From assembly GCA_040905185.1 (NCBI GenBank), contig JBBDRZ010000007.1:1-64000 (forward strand): DNA of 64,000 nt, given 5' to 3'. Positions 1 to 7,072 of the stretch are shown here, in pieces. The notes beneath the pieces are model-generated. The model did not search any database and was not told the origin of the DNA. It was given only the letters and a program-made list of their open reading frames with translations. Every line of letters begins with the position of its first letter. Within the stretch, counting starts at the first letter, position 1. The position numbers were made by a program, and so were the translations under genes. Source of the DNA: DASTEQ01 sp040905185 (lineage in GTDB: Bacteria; Chloroflexota; Limnocylindria; QHBO01).

Positions 1-1
1 G

Positions 2-274
2 GGGGGGGCGGGGGGGTGGTTATGGGGGGCGGTGGCGCTGGCGCGCCGCGGCGACATCGGTCTGGGCCTGTCGCTGGTGGCCGGAATGGTGCTGGGGCCC
101 TATACCTTTATCCACTACCTGGCGGGGTTGGTGATCGTCGTCGACCCGATTCTTCGAGCCCGTCCCCGTTGGCTGGCCCCCTACCCGTGGCTGCTGGTGG
201 TCTTCCCGCTCCTCCCGGTCTGGCTGCTGGCCCTGGCGGTGACCACCTGGCGCACGCCGGATCGGGCCGGATGA
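2..274 (+). CDS. C-terminal end of a polytopic membrane protein, 5' end cut by window edge
   Basis: Only the last 90 codons are present and the frame is open to the window edge. The visible part is hydrophobic, with two or three membrane segments (around GMVLGPYTFIHYLAGLVIVV and PWLLVVFPLLPVWLLALAV), and ends in WRTPDRAG. Its TGA overlaps the ATG of the next gene by four bases (ATGA), so the two are probably translationally coupled. The neighbourhood is full of GT-C-like glycosyltransferases and the composition fits the C-terminus of a GT87/DUF2029-type protein, but too little is left to assign a function. The first 16 bases are almost pure G and may be a contig-end artefact. Confidence 0.55.
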   Translation, partial: GGAGGWLWGAVALARRGDIGLGLSLVAGMVLGPYTFIHYLAGLVIVVDPILRARPRWLAPYPWLLVVFPLLPVWLLALAVTTWRTPDRAG

Positions 275-1170
275 CGAAGCGCGCATACCCAGCGCTGGCG
301 ACCGGGATCCAGTGGCTCGGGCTGGGCGCCATCTCCTTCTTCGTGGCCAGCAACCTGCTCCTGGTGGCAGTCCAGATCGGCCTCATCCTGGCTGGCTCGG
401 ACGCCATCGACTGGCACATTTACCTGGCGGCCACAGAGCGGTTCGGTGACGGGACGCTCTACGAGCGGAGCGAATGGTGGTACGCCTGGCGCTACTCCCC
501 GATCGCCGTGTTCCCGCTCCTGCTCCTTGCGCCCATCGGCGAGACCGCGTGGCGGCTGCTGTTGGGCCTATCTCTGGTGGGTCTGCCAGGACCCGCGCGC
601 TTCCTCGCTCTGGCCTCATACCCCTTCTGGTTCGCCATTCACGCCGGCAGTTTCATCGTCCCAATTGTGGTCGTGGCGTACCTGGCGCTTCGGGGCCACA
701 AATGGGCGATCGGAGTCTTCTTGTGTCTCGCTCTCCTCGTGCCCCGTCCGCTCATGTTCCCGATCGCGGCGTGGCTCCTGTGGACGCATCGGGTATGGCG
801 GTGGCCGTTCGTCGGGTTGTTCGTCCTGCACGCCGCGGCGGTCATGGCCAGCGGGTATGCCGATGACTGGCTGGCGGCCCTGGTGTTCACTGCCCCCGAG
901 GAGATTGCCCAGGCGTACAACGTCGCGCCGTCCGCGCTCATTGGGCTGTCGTGGCTCCTGCTCGCGGCGCCCCTGGCGATCTGGGCCCTTGCGGCCAAAC
1001 GGCCCGCGTTGTCAGGCCTGCTGCTCCAGCCGTACTGGCTGCCCTATTACCTGCTGATCCTGCTGGCCGATGCGCTTCCTGCTCGCTCGTGGTGGCTGTC
1101 ACGCTTGACCCCGTTCCGCCCACCGGCCGGCGCGGCGGAAGGGGCGCCGCCAGGAGCAGGGCCAGGTTGA
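271..1170 (+). CDS. Polytopic membrane protein, GT87/DUF2029-like (paralog 1 of 3)
   Basis: 299 residues with about eight membrane segments. The start is the ATG overlapping the preceding stop; more upstream codons in this frame are not protein-like. An N-terminal loop with DWHIYLAATERF followed by WRYSPIAVF resembles the first periplasmic loop of GT87-type polyprenyl-phosphate-sugar-dependent mannosyltransferases. It shares the motifs LVPRPLMFPIAAWLLW and MASGYADDW with the proteins at 6149-7072 (minus) and 10726-11571, so the three are paralogs. Homology to those copies stops near ALPARSWWLSRL; the last ~20 residues are Pro/Gly/Ala-rich and run antisense to the converging gene, so the C-terminus may be read-through. 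Substrate and product are unknown. Confidence 0.7.
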   Translation: MTKRAYPALATGIQWLGLGAISFFVASNLLLVAVQIGLILAGSDAIDWHIYLAATERFGDGTLYERSEWWYAWRYSPIAVFPLLLLAPIGETAWRLLLGLSLVGLPGPARFLALASYPFWFAIHAGSFIVPIVVVAYLALRGHKWAIGVFLCLALLVPRPLMFPIAAWLLWTHRVWRWPFVGLFVLHAAAVMASGYADDWLAALVFTAPEEIAQAYNVAPSALIGLSWLLLAAPLAIWALAAKRPALSGLLLQPYWLPYYLLILLADALPARSWWLSRLTPFRPPAGAAEGAPPGAGPG

Positions 1171-1951
1171 CGAGCAAGACCCGCGGCAGGGCGATGAACT
1201 GGGCCACCGTCGCCAGCAGCCAGCCGTAGCGGGTGCCAGCGTAGCGCCACGCGATCGCCACCGCCACTACAATCCCGACCACCCACAGCACCGGATGGAT
1301 CGCTCGCAGGCTCATGCCCGGGATGGTCTCGACGGCGGCGGGATCGTTGAGGAAGTAGCGGACGAAGTCATCCAGCCAAGGGAGCTGCGGAACGAGAAGG
1401 ACTGCACAGGCCGCGGCGTACAGCGCGATGGCGCGCAGGTCCCGGCGGCCGGCAAACCACACCAGCCCGATGACGGGATGGATCTTCAGCATCGTGGCCA
1501 GGGCCAGTGCCGCCGGCCCCACCCGCCCGAAGAGGGGAGTGATGGCCAGCAGGTAGACCACCAACGCCTGGGCGTTGCCATTCAGCAGCTGCTGGCCCCA
1601 GGCACCGATCAGGAGCGCAGGCACCAGGAGGCCGCGCACACCCGCGGTGCGGTACCACAGCCAGATCGTGGCGGCGGTGGTCACCGCCAAGAGGCCGAAC
1701 CACAGCGGGGGCCAGCCAAGCACCGGGATGAGCATTGCCAGCAGCGGCGGGTATCGGTACTGGTAGTCCTGGCCGACGTCCGCCTGGCCGGAGTACGGGT
1801 CCTGGCCCGCCCAGAGTAGGTCGCCCGCCCGTTGGTAGGTCGCAAGGTCCTGGCCGATGACCGTGGTCGGGGCCAGGTACACGGCGCCGGCCACGCCCAG
1901 CGCAAGGTACAGGCCGATGAGGACCGCCCAACCAAGCGACACTCGCTGCAC
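938..1951 (-). CDS. Predicted GT87-family membrane glycosyltransferase
   Basis: 337 residues from a GTG start, roughly nine membrane segments. The N-terminal region shows the GT87/DUF2029 pattern: an acidic first loop (GQDLATYQRAGDLLWAGQDPY) followed by YRYPPLLAMLIPVL, then KIHPVIGLVWF in the middle. Such proteins move mannose or a related sugar from a polyprenyl-phosphate donor on the outer face of the membrane; the acceptor cannot be told here. Recognisable homology ends near LLVNLALLLAAPL; the remaining ~70 residues are low-complexity and lie over the end of the converging gene (233 bp apparent overlap), so the true functional end is probably near 1140. Next gene on the same strand is the methyltransferase upstream. 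Confidence 0.72.
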   Translation of the reverse strand: MQRVSLGWAVLIGLYLALGVAGAVYLAPTTVIGQDLATYQRAGDLLWAGQDPYSGQADVGQDYQYRYPPLLAMLIPVLGWPPLWFGLLAVTTAATIWLWYRTAGVRGLLVPALLIGAWGQQLLNGNAQALVVYLLAITPLFGRVGPAALALATMLKIHPVIGLVWFAGRRDLRAIALYAAACAVLLVPQLPWLDDFVRYFLNDPAAVETIPGMSLRAIHPVLWVVGIVVAVAIAWRYAGTRYGWLLATVAQFIALPRVLLVNLALLLAAPLPPRRPVGGTGSSVTATTSEQEAHRPAGSAGNRAASTAGAAGLTTRAVWPQGPRSPGAPRAGATTAQ

Positions 1952-2022
1952 GGGCCGAGGCTAGCACCGGGAAGCCAGGGAACTGCCGGTATCGATGGAC
2001 GGGGCGCACCCCCGTCCCCCGC

Positions 2023-2742
2023 TCACGAGTCGCGCTGGGCGACGAACAGGACGTTGAACCGGAGAGCCGAGTACCAGATCCGGACTCGATTGAAGCCGCG
2101 GAGCATCTCTGCCACTTCGTCGGGCACATACTCGTTGTGGAACGGCTCGTCGCGCGGGCAGGTCGAGGAGAGGAACCGGAAGCGCCACACCAACGAGCGG
2201 GCCGGAACCGAACCGATGAGCTGACCGCCCGGCCGGAGGACGCGGCGGAACTCCGCCAGCGCCTGATCCGGGTGTGGGACGTGCTCAAGGACCTCGGTAC
2301 ACAGGACGGTCTCGAACTCAGCGTCAGCGAACGGGAGGTTCTCGATGTCCCCCTCCACGATGCGCTGGTGGGGAAGCCGCTGCCGGACGAGCGCCACATT
2401 CCGGGGGTTGATGTCGATACCCACGCTGCCCGCGGGAAGGGAGGCCAGATTCAGACCCGTTCCGCAGCCCGCATCGAGCATCGGCGGCTGGGCCTGGAAT
2501 TGCCGCAGCAGCCGGCGAACGGCGCGTCGTCGGTTGCGATGGAAGATCGACTCGAGGCCGCGCCAATGATCGGCGACATCGACCCAGTCATACGTTTCAA
2601 CGTCCCGGTAATAGTCGCGGACCCATTCGGCCCATTCTCGCTCCGACTCGAACGCGTCGCGATCGGCGTCGGCGTGTGCGTGCGCATGGGCGTGATCGTT
2701 CACTGGGCTCGACCTTAGCACGGTGTTCCCGGCCTCAGACAT
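2023..2742 (-). CDS. Class I SAM-dependent methyltransferase
   Basis: 239 residues. SAM-binding motif I is MLDAGCGTGLNLASL (about residues 88-102), followed by the acidic strand-2 end GIDINPRN, the GDIENLPFADAEFE motif and the post-motif VLEHVPHPDQALAEFRRVLR; this is the Methyltransf_11 arrangement of small-molecule or glycan/lipid methylases. Residues 17-24 are a His-Ala run (HAHAHAHA) before the catalytic domain. A GTG at 2700, with AAGG ten bases upstream, is an alternative start that would drop the first 14 residues. It lies among membrane glycosyltransferases, so a glycolipid or surface-glycan substrate is a reasonable guess, not shown by the sequence. Confidence 0.85.
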   Translation of the reverse strand: MSEAGNTVLRSSPVNDHAHAHAHADADRDAFESEREWAEWVRDYYRDVETYDWVDVADHWRGLESIFHRNRRRAVRRLLRQFQAQPPMLDAGCGTGLNLASLPAGSVGIDINPRNVALVRQRLPHQRIVEGDIENLPFADAEFETVLCTEVLEHVPHPDQALAEFRRVLRPGGQLIGSVPARSLVWRFRFLSSTCPRDEPFHNEYVPDEVAEMLRGFNRVRIWYSALRFNVLFVAQRDS

Positions 2743-2858
2743 CGGTCCAAAGGTACCGAAGGGTCGGGGGGTACGAGCCCGTCCTCGACTGGCCGGCTGC
2801 GGCCTGGGGTACGAACGGAGGGGGTGAGGAGCGGTTCCTGGCCCGTAGACTCGGCGCC
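2743..2858. promoter_or_regulatory. Divergent intergenic region with three GTAC boxes
   Basis: This 116-bp region separates the divergent methyltransferase and the 504-residue membrane protein. It holds three copies of GGTAC (GTAC at 2753, 2771 and 2809). The first, GGTACCGAAG, is identical to a 10-mer at 20376 upstream of the first tadE gene. No clear -10/-35 pair was recognised. A regulator-binding role is inference. Confidence 0.35.
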
Positions 2859-4373
2859 ATGTTGGGTATGGCGCGCGGCCTGGCCGCGTCGGGGACGGCG
2901 GTCATCGCGTTCTTCGTGGCTGCCGTGCTGCCCACCGCGACCTGGCCTCTGATCGACGGCGACGTGTGGTGGCACCTGCGGGCCGGCGAGGAGATCCTGG
3001 CCACCGGGGCTGTCCCGCGGTTCGAGGAGTGGAGCATCCTCGGGTTCGGCCGGCCCTGGGTCAGCCAGGACTGGTTGGCGAACGTGATTATGGCCGCGGT
3101 CCGTGGTACCGACCCGCTGGGCGAGACCGTCCTGTCGTTCGCCTTCGGTCTGGTGGTGGTGGCCGCGTTCGCCGTCCTGTGGCGGACCATTGGCGTCCGC
3201 AACACCTCCGTCCGCTGGGCGCCGCGGATCGTGTGGCTCATGCTGGGCCTCATCCTCGCCGCGCCCGTCCTCGGCGTTCGGGTCCAGGTGCTCGACCTGC
3301 TCCTGAGCGCGGTCGTGGCGTGGCTGCTGGCCCACTATGTCGCCGACCGGCGGCGGCGTTGGATCGCTGCCCTGCCCGTGGTTGCGGCTGCGTGGGCCAA
3401 CCTGCACGCCGGGTGGCCAATCCTCTTCCTTCTCGGCGGGGCGCTGGTCGTGGGCGAAGCCATCGACCGCGCCTGGAGGCGGTCGGTCGATCCCGAGCCG
3501 TTGCGCTGGGCCGATCTGCGCGACCTGGTCCTGGCACTCGTCGCAGCCTTCGCGGCCCTGGCCCTGAATCCGAATGGCGTGGCGCTGTGGGCCTTCCCAT
3601 TCGACGCCATTGGGATCGCCGTCCTGGGGCGGCACATCCTCGAGTGGTTCCCGGTCACCGCCGACGCGCGCCTGCTGGCCGTGTACGTCGGCTTTATCGC
3701 CGTTGCCGTCGTGCCGACCCTGGCCCTGGGTCAGCGGAGCCTGCGCATGTCCGATGCCCTGGTGGTCATCGGTCTGACGATCATGGCCGGCTACGCCGTG
3801 CGGTTCCTCCTGATCGCGGGCCCCCTGGTGTCAGTCATCGCCGCGGCCAGCCTGACACCCGGGCTGGCGGCGACCCGGTGGGGGCCGCGTCTGGTGCGGA
3901 CGTTCGACAACCTTTCGGTGCCCCGTGAGCGCCGCCTCCTGCTATTCCATCTGGGCCTGGCCGCCGGGTTGGTCATGCTCGGCGTGGGCGTATCCCTGGC
4001 CAAAGTGGCGCCCCCGGCCCAGGCGTCGGCCGTCGTCGCGAATTTCCCGGTGGCCGCCGTCGGCTGGATGGACACGGCCGAGCCGGGCGACCGGATCTTC
4101 AACCGATATGAGTGGGGCGGCTACCTGGGCCACGAGCGCCCGGAACGGCTGGTATTCGTCGACGGTCGGACCGACGTTTACGGCGACGACCTGCTCACGG
4201 AGTACGCGGCCATTATTTCCCTCCAGACCGATACCCAGGCCGAGCTGGACCGATACGAGATCGATCACGTCCTGTTCTTCGCCGACTCGGCACTCGGAGT
4301 CTGGTTGGATGCCAGCCCCGACTGGGAACGCGCCCACGCCGATTCGGTCGCCGTCATCTGGGTACGCCGCTGA
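2859..4373 (+). CDS. Large polytopic membrane protein with extracytoplasmic C-terminal domain (GT-C-like)
   Basis: 504 residues from ATG 2859 (a second in-frame ATG lies nine bases on). About eleven membrane segments fill residues 10-400. The first outer loop carries LIDGDVWWHLRAGE and PRFEEWS, the Asp-rich loop expected of GT-C glycosyltransferases that use polyprenyl-phosphate sugars. After the last helix a soluble ~100-residue tail contains FNRYEWGGYLGHERPERL and VFVDGRTDVYGDDLL, a combination I recognise from uncharacterised bacterial membrane proteins of this size. Ten bases separate it from the next gene, so they are probably co-transcribed. Donor and acceptor are unknown. Confidence 0.75.
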   Translation: MLGMARGLAASGTAVIAFFVAAVLPTATWPLIDGDVWWHLRAGEEILATGAVPRFEEWSILGFGRPWVSQDWLANVIMAAVRGTDPLGETVLSFAFGLVVVAAFAVLWRTIGVRNTSVRWAPRIVWLMLGLILAAPVLGVRVQVLDLLLSAVVAWLLAHYVADRRRRWIAALPVVAAAWANLHAGWPILFLLGGALVVGEAIDRAWRRSVDPEPLRWADLRDLVLALVAAFAALALNPNGVALWAFPFDAIGIAVLGRHILEWFPVTADARLLAVYVGFIAVAVVPTLALGQRSLRMSDALVVIGLTIMAGYAVRFLLIAGPLVSVIAAASLTPGLAATRWGPRLVRTFDNLSVPRERRLLLFHLGLAAGLVMLGVGVSLAKVAPPAQASAVVANFPVAAVGWMDTAEPGDRIFNRYEWGGYLGHERPERLVFVDGRTDVYGDDLLTEYAAIISLQTDTQAELDRYEIDHVLFFADSALGVWLDASPDWERAHADSVAVIWVRR

Positions 4374-4383
4374 GGCTGCCGGC

Positions 4384-5241
4384 ATGACCTTCGGCGGAGG
4401 AATCGTGCTCAGCCCGCGTGGGCGGCGAGTCGTCCAGGCGGTCGCGTTGGGCTTTGGCATCGGTATGGCCCTAATCAGCATCCGTGGCGGCATCTTCTGG
4501 ACCGATGGGCAGGTCTACTGGTTGGCGGCCGAGCGCCTCCAATCCGGCGAGCCCCTATACCCGGTCACCGGAGACCCGGAGGCTGCCTATTACAAGTACG
4601 CGCCGTGGTTCGCCTGGGCGTGGGTGCCGCTCACCTACCTTCCTGAGCCGGTGGTCGCTATCGGCTGGACGCTGGCCATGCTGTCAGCCTGGGCGTCGCC
4701 GCTCCCCGGAGTGCTGCGGATTGGCTGGCGGGGGCGGGCGGTGGTGTTCCTGGCTGCGCCTCCGCTCCTCGTGGCGGCGCTGGGAGGCAACATCCAGCCA
4801 GCAGTGGTCGCCGCGCTGTGGGCGTGGCTCGACCGGCGCTGGGGACCGGCCGCGGTCGGGTTCTCCGCCAGCCTGCAGGTGTTCCCGATCCTCTTCGCGG
4901 TGTTGTACGCGGCCCGACGCCAGTGGTGGCGGGCCGGGGTTGCGATCGGTCTCGCGGCCATCCTGTGGCTGCCTGCGCTTGCCTACGGCATCGCCGATTA
5001 CCCAGAGGTCATCGGTGGCGTGTTGAGCCTCTGGAGAATCGCGCCCTTCGCCTACATTGCCGTGGTCATCGGTTTCGTCGCGTGGACGTGGCTCCGGCGG
5101 AGCCCAGTCGCGGCGAGCCTGCTCGTTCTCGTCGCCACCAGTGCGCGGTTTATCCCCTACCACCTCGGCTACCTGCTGTGCTCGTGGCCTCGACCGCCGG
5201 ATGGAGTAAGGCCGGAGGGAGCCAGCAGTCCTCGTCGGTAA
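4384..5241 (+). CDS. Predicted GT87-family membrane glycosyltransferase
   Basis: 285 residues from ATG 4384, ten bases after the previous stop. About eight membrane segments. The first loop has WTDGQVYWLAAERLQSGEPL and then YYKYAPWFAWAWVPL, the usual GT87 acidic loop followed by a Tyr-Lys-Tyr-Ala-Pro turn. The C-terminus after YHLGYLLCSW is short and basic. It is smaller than typical GT87 proteins (350-450 residues) but no frameshift is evident. It belongs to the 1-11.6 kb cluster of GT-C-like genes, whose likely joint role is building or decorating a surface glycolipid. Confidence 0.7.
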   Translation: MTFGGGIVLSPRGRRVVQAVALGFGIGMALISIRGGIFWTDGQVYWLAAERLQSGEPLYPVTGDPEAAYYKYAPWFAWAWVPLTYLPEPVVAIGWTLAMLSAWASPLPGVLRIGWRGRAVVFLAAPPLLVAALGGNIQPAVVAALWAWLDRRWGPAAVGFSASLQVFPILFAVLYAARRQWWRAGVAIGLAAILWLPALAYGIADYPEVIGGVLSLWRIAPFAYIAVVIGFVAWTWLRRSPVAASLLVLVATSARFIPYHLGYLLCSWPRPPDGVRPEGASSPRR

Positions 5242-5303
5242 GCATTGACATTGGGCCCTAGAGACTCCACCCTCCGCGCATTCAGTCGACCAAGCCATCG
5301 CCC

Positions 5304-6269
5304 GTGGCGGTCGAGGGCGGATTGGGCATCGCCCGGGCTTTACCGCGCACGACGAAGCCTGCCGCCCAGCTCAAGGAATTCTGGCGGGTCGCCCGATGGG
5401 GAGTCTTCGCCGGCGCGCTGATCTATTGCCTGCTCGTCCTCAGCGGCAACGCGTCATTTTTCGCCACGGACCAGCCCATCATGATGGCGGACGCCGCTGG
5501 GTACTACTTCTCCGAGACTCCGTACGATTGGAGCGACGAGCCGTCGGGGGTGGCCAATTATCGGTACTCGCCCGCGTTCCTGGTCCTCATCGCCCCATTC
5601 CGCCTGCTGCCCTGGGAAGCCTTCGCGGCTCTGTGGTTCGTCGCGCACATCGCCGTCCTCCTCTACCTGCGCGTCCCGTGGATGCTCGTGTTTCCGGGGG
5701 TCATGGAGGATGCCCTGGCGGGGAACATCAACACATTTCTGGCGCTGGCAGTCGTCCTGATCGTTCGTCGCGGGGCGGCACCCCTGTGGGCAGTCTTCTT
5801 CCTGACAAAGGTCATGCCCGGCGTGGCCGTCGTGTGGCATGCAGCGCGACGGGAATGGCGCGATCTGGCGGTCGCGGCCGGCGTAACGGCCATCATCATC
5901 GGCATCGGCGTGGCGGTCGACCCCCAGCTTTGGACCGAGTGGCTGCAGTCGTTGGTCGCCGCACCTGACACCTACGAAAAAAACGTCGGGATGGTCGCTC
6001 CGTTGTGGTTGCGGATCGCAGCGGCGGCGGCGATCAGCGCGTACGCGGCGACTTCAGACCGGCCATGGCTCCTCCCGGTTGCCCTCATCGCCGCTATGCC
6101 CGGAATCTTTCCGACTGCATTCACGCTCCTTGTCGCCTCGGTCGTTCTCTACCAGGGAACTCGCCAGACGGTCCTTGAGCCTGTGGCGATGGCGGGCCGC
6201 GAGCTGGTCGCCGTTCCGGTGGTCGAGGGCTCTGGCGTGGCCACAAACTCGAGGAGCAGCATCAGGTAG
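5304..6269 (+). CDS. Predicted GT87-family membrane glycosyltransferase
   Basis: 321 residues from a GTG start; TTG at 5321 is a weaker alternative outside this frame. About eight membrane segments. The first outer loop has MMADAAGYYFSETPYDWSD and then YRYSPAFLVLIAPFRLLP, and the middle has EDALAGNINTFLALAVV, all typical of DUF2029/GT87 proteins. The last ~35 residues (from about VLYQGTRQ) overlap the 3' end of the converging gene by 121 bp and look less constrained. A TTGACA hexamer at 5245-5250 in the 62-bp upstream gap could be a -35 element, but no good -10 partner was seen. Confidence 0.72.
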   Translation: MAVEGGLGIARALPRTTKPAAQLKEFWRVARWGVFAGALIYCLLVLSGNASFFATDQPIMMADAAGYYFSETPYDWSDEPSGVANYRYSPAFLVLIAPFRLLPWEAFAALWFVAHIAVLLYLRVPWMLVFPGVMEDALAGNINTFLALAVVLIVRRGAAPLWAVFFLTKVMPGVAVVWHAARREWRDLAVAAGVTAIIIGIGVAVDPQLWTEWLQSLVAAPDTYEKNVGMVAPLWLRIAAAAAISAYAATSDRPWLLPVALIAAMPGIFPTAFTLLVASVVLYQGTRQTVLEPVAMAGRELVAVPVVEGSGVATNSRSSIR

Positions 6270-7072
6270 TAGTAGGGCAGCCAATAGGGGCTGACGGACA
6301 GACTGGCCAGGCCGAGACGGCCGCGGGCGGCGAGCACCACCGCCAGCGCTATCCCGATGGGGATCCACGGCGATCCGATCAGGGCCGAGGGCCCGAAGTT
6401 GAACTCGTTGGCGACCTCGGCTTGCACGCTGACTAGGGCCCTCAGCCACTCACCGGCGTAGCCGCTGGCCACCACCAGCCCGCCATGGGCGACGAAGAAC
6501 GCGCCGAACGGGAGCCGCCAGGCCGGGCGGCGCCACAGCAGCCAGACCGCCAGCGGAAACATGAGCGGCCGTGGGACGAGGACCGCCAGGGCCAGAAAAA
6601 GGGCTGTGGCCAGCGGGTTCCCGCGGAGGGCCCAGAGCCCGGCCACGGCCACGAAGACCATGATGTTGCCGGTCTGGATGTCGAACCAGAGCGGGTAGCT
6701 GACCAGGCATGCCACCACCAGCCACCGGGATCGGAGCAGCGGCAGGACCGCGATGTGGAGCGCCTGCCAGGCCCAGACCGGCATGAGGGTCACGAAGCCC
6801 AGGATCCAGGCGGCCACCGGCGACCAGCGGTACGCGTACGGGTAGTCGAACTCGTACAGGGTGCCCTGGTCGAGGCGGGCGGCGGCCTGGATGAGATTCT
6901 CCCAGTCGAACGCGTAATAGCCGGTCAGCACCGCCTCGATGACCCGGAGGCAGGAGTAGAAGCTGACCGCGGCCACGACCACCAGGACGGCGGCGAGGGG
7001 CAGGGACGGGAGCCCGTGCGCGCCGCCATGCCACGATAGACTCACCCGCGATGTCGCGCGCGCCACGCCCAT
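6149..7072 (-). CDS. Polytopic membrane protein, GT87/DUF2029-like (paralog 2 of 3)
   Basis: 307 residues as drawn from the minus-strand ATG at 7072, or 298 from a GTG at 7045. The longer start overlaps the divergent gene's ATG by two bases, so the GTG is attractive. Shared paralog motifs are AVLVPRPLMFPLAVWLLWRR and VVASGYAGEW, with DWENLIQAAARLDQ and YRWSPVAAW in the first loop. Roughly eight membrane helices. Homology to paralog 1 ends near SPYWLPYYYLMLLLE; the last ~30 residues lie antisense to the converging gene. Function unknown beyond a likely GT-C fold. Confidence 0.68.
   Translation of the reverse strand: MGVARATSRVSLSWHGGAHGLPSLPLAAVLVVVAAVSFYSCLRVIEAVLTGYYAFDWENLIQAAARLDQGTLYEFDYPYAYRWSPVAAWILGFVTLMPVWAWQALHIAVLPLLRSRWLVVACLVSYPLWFDIQTGNIMVFVAVAGLWALRGNPLATALFLALAVLVPRPLMFPLAVWLLWRRPAWRLPFGAFFVAHGGLVVASGYAGEWLRALVSVQAEVANEFNFGPSALIGSPWIPIGIALAVVLAARGRLGLASLSVSPYWLPYYYLMLLLEFVATPEPSTTGTATSSRPAIATGSRTVWRVPW

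Noticed and set aside
1..16. Nearly pure G run at the start of the window
   Set aside because: Most likely a contig-edge or sequencing artefact; no gene function is drawn from it.
5245..5250. TTGACA as a promoter for the gene at 5304
   Set aside because: No acceptable -10 at 16-18 bases; kept only as a note in the gene entry.
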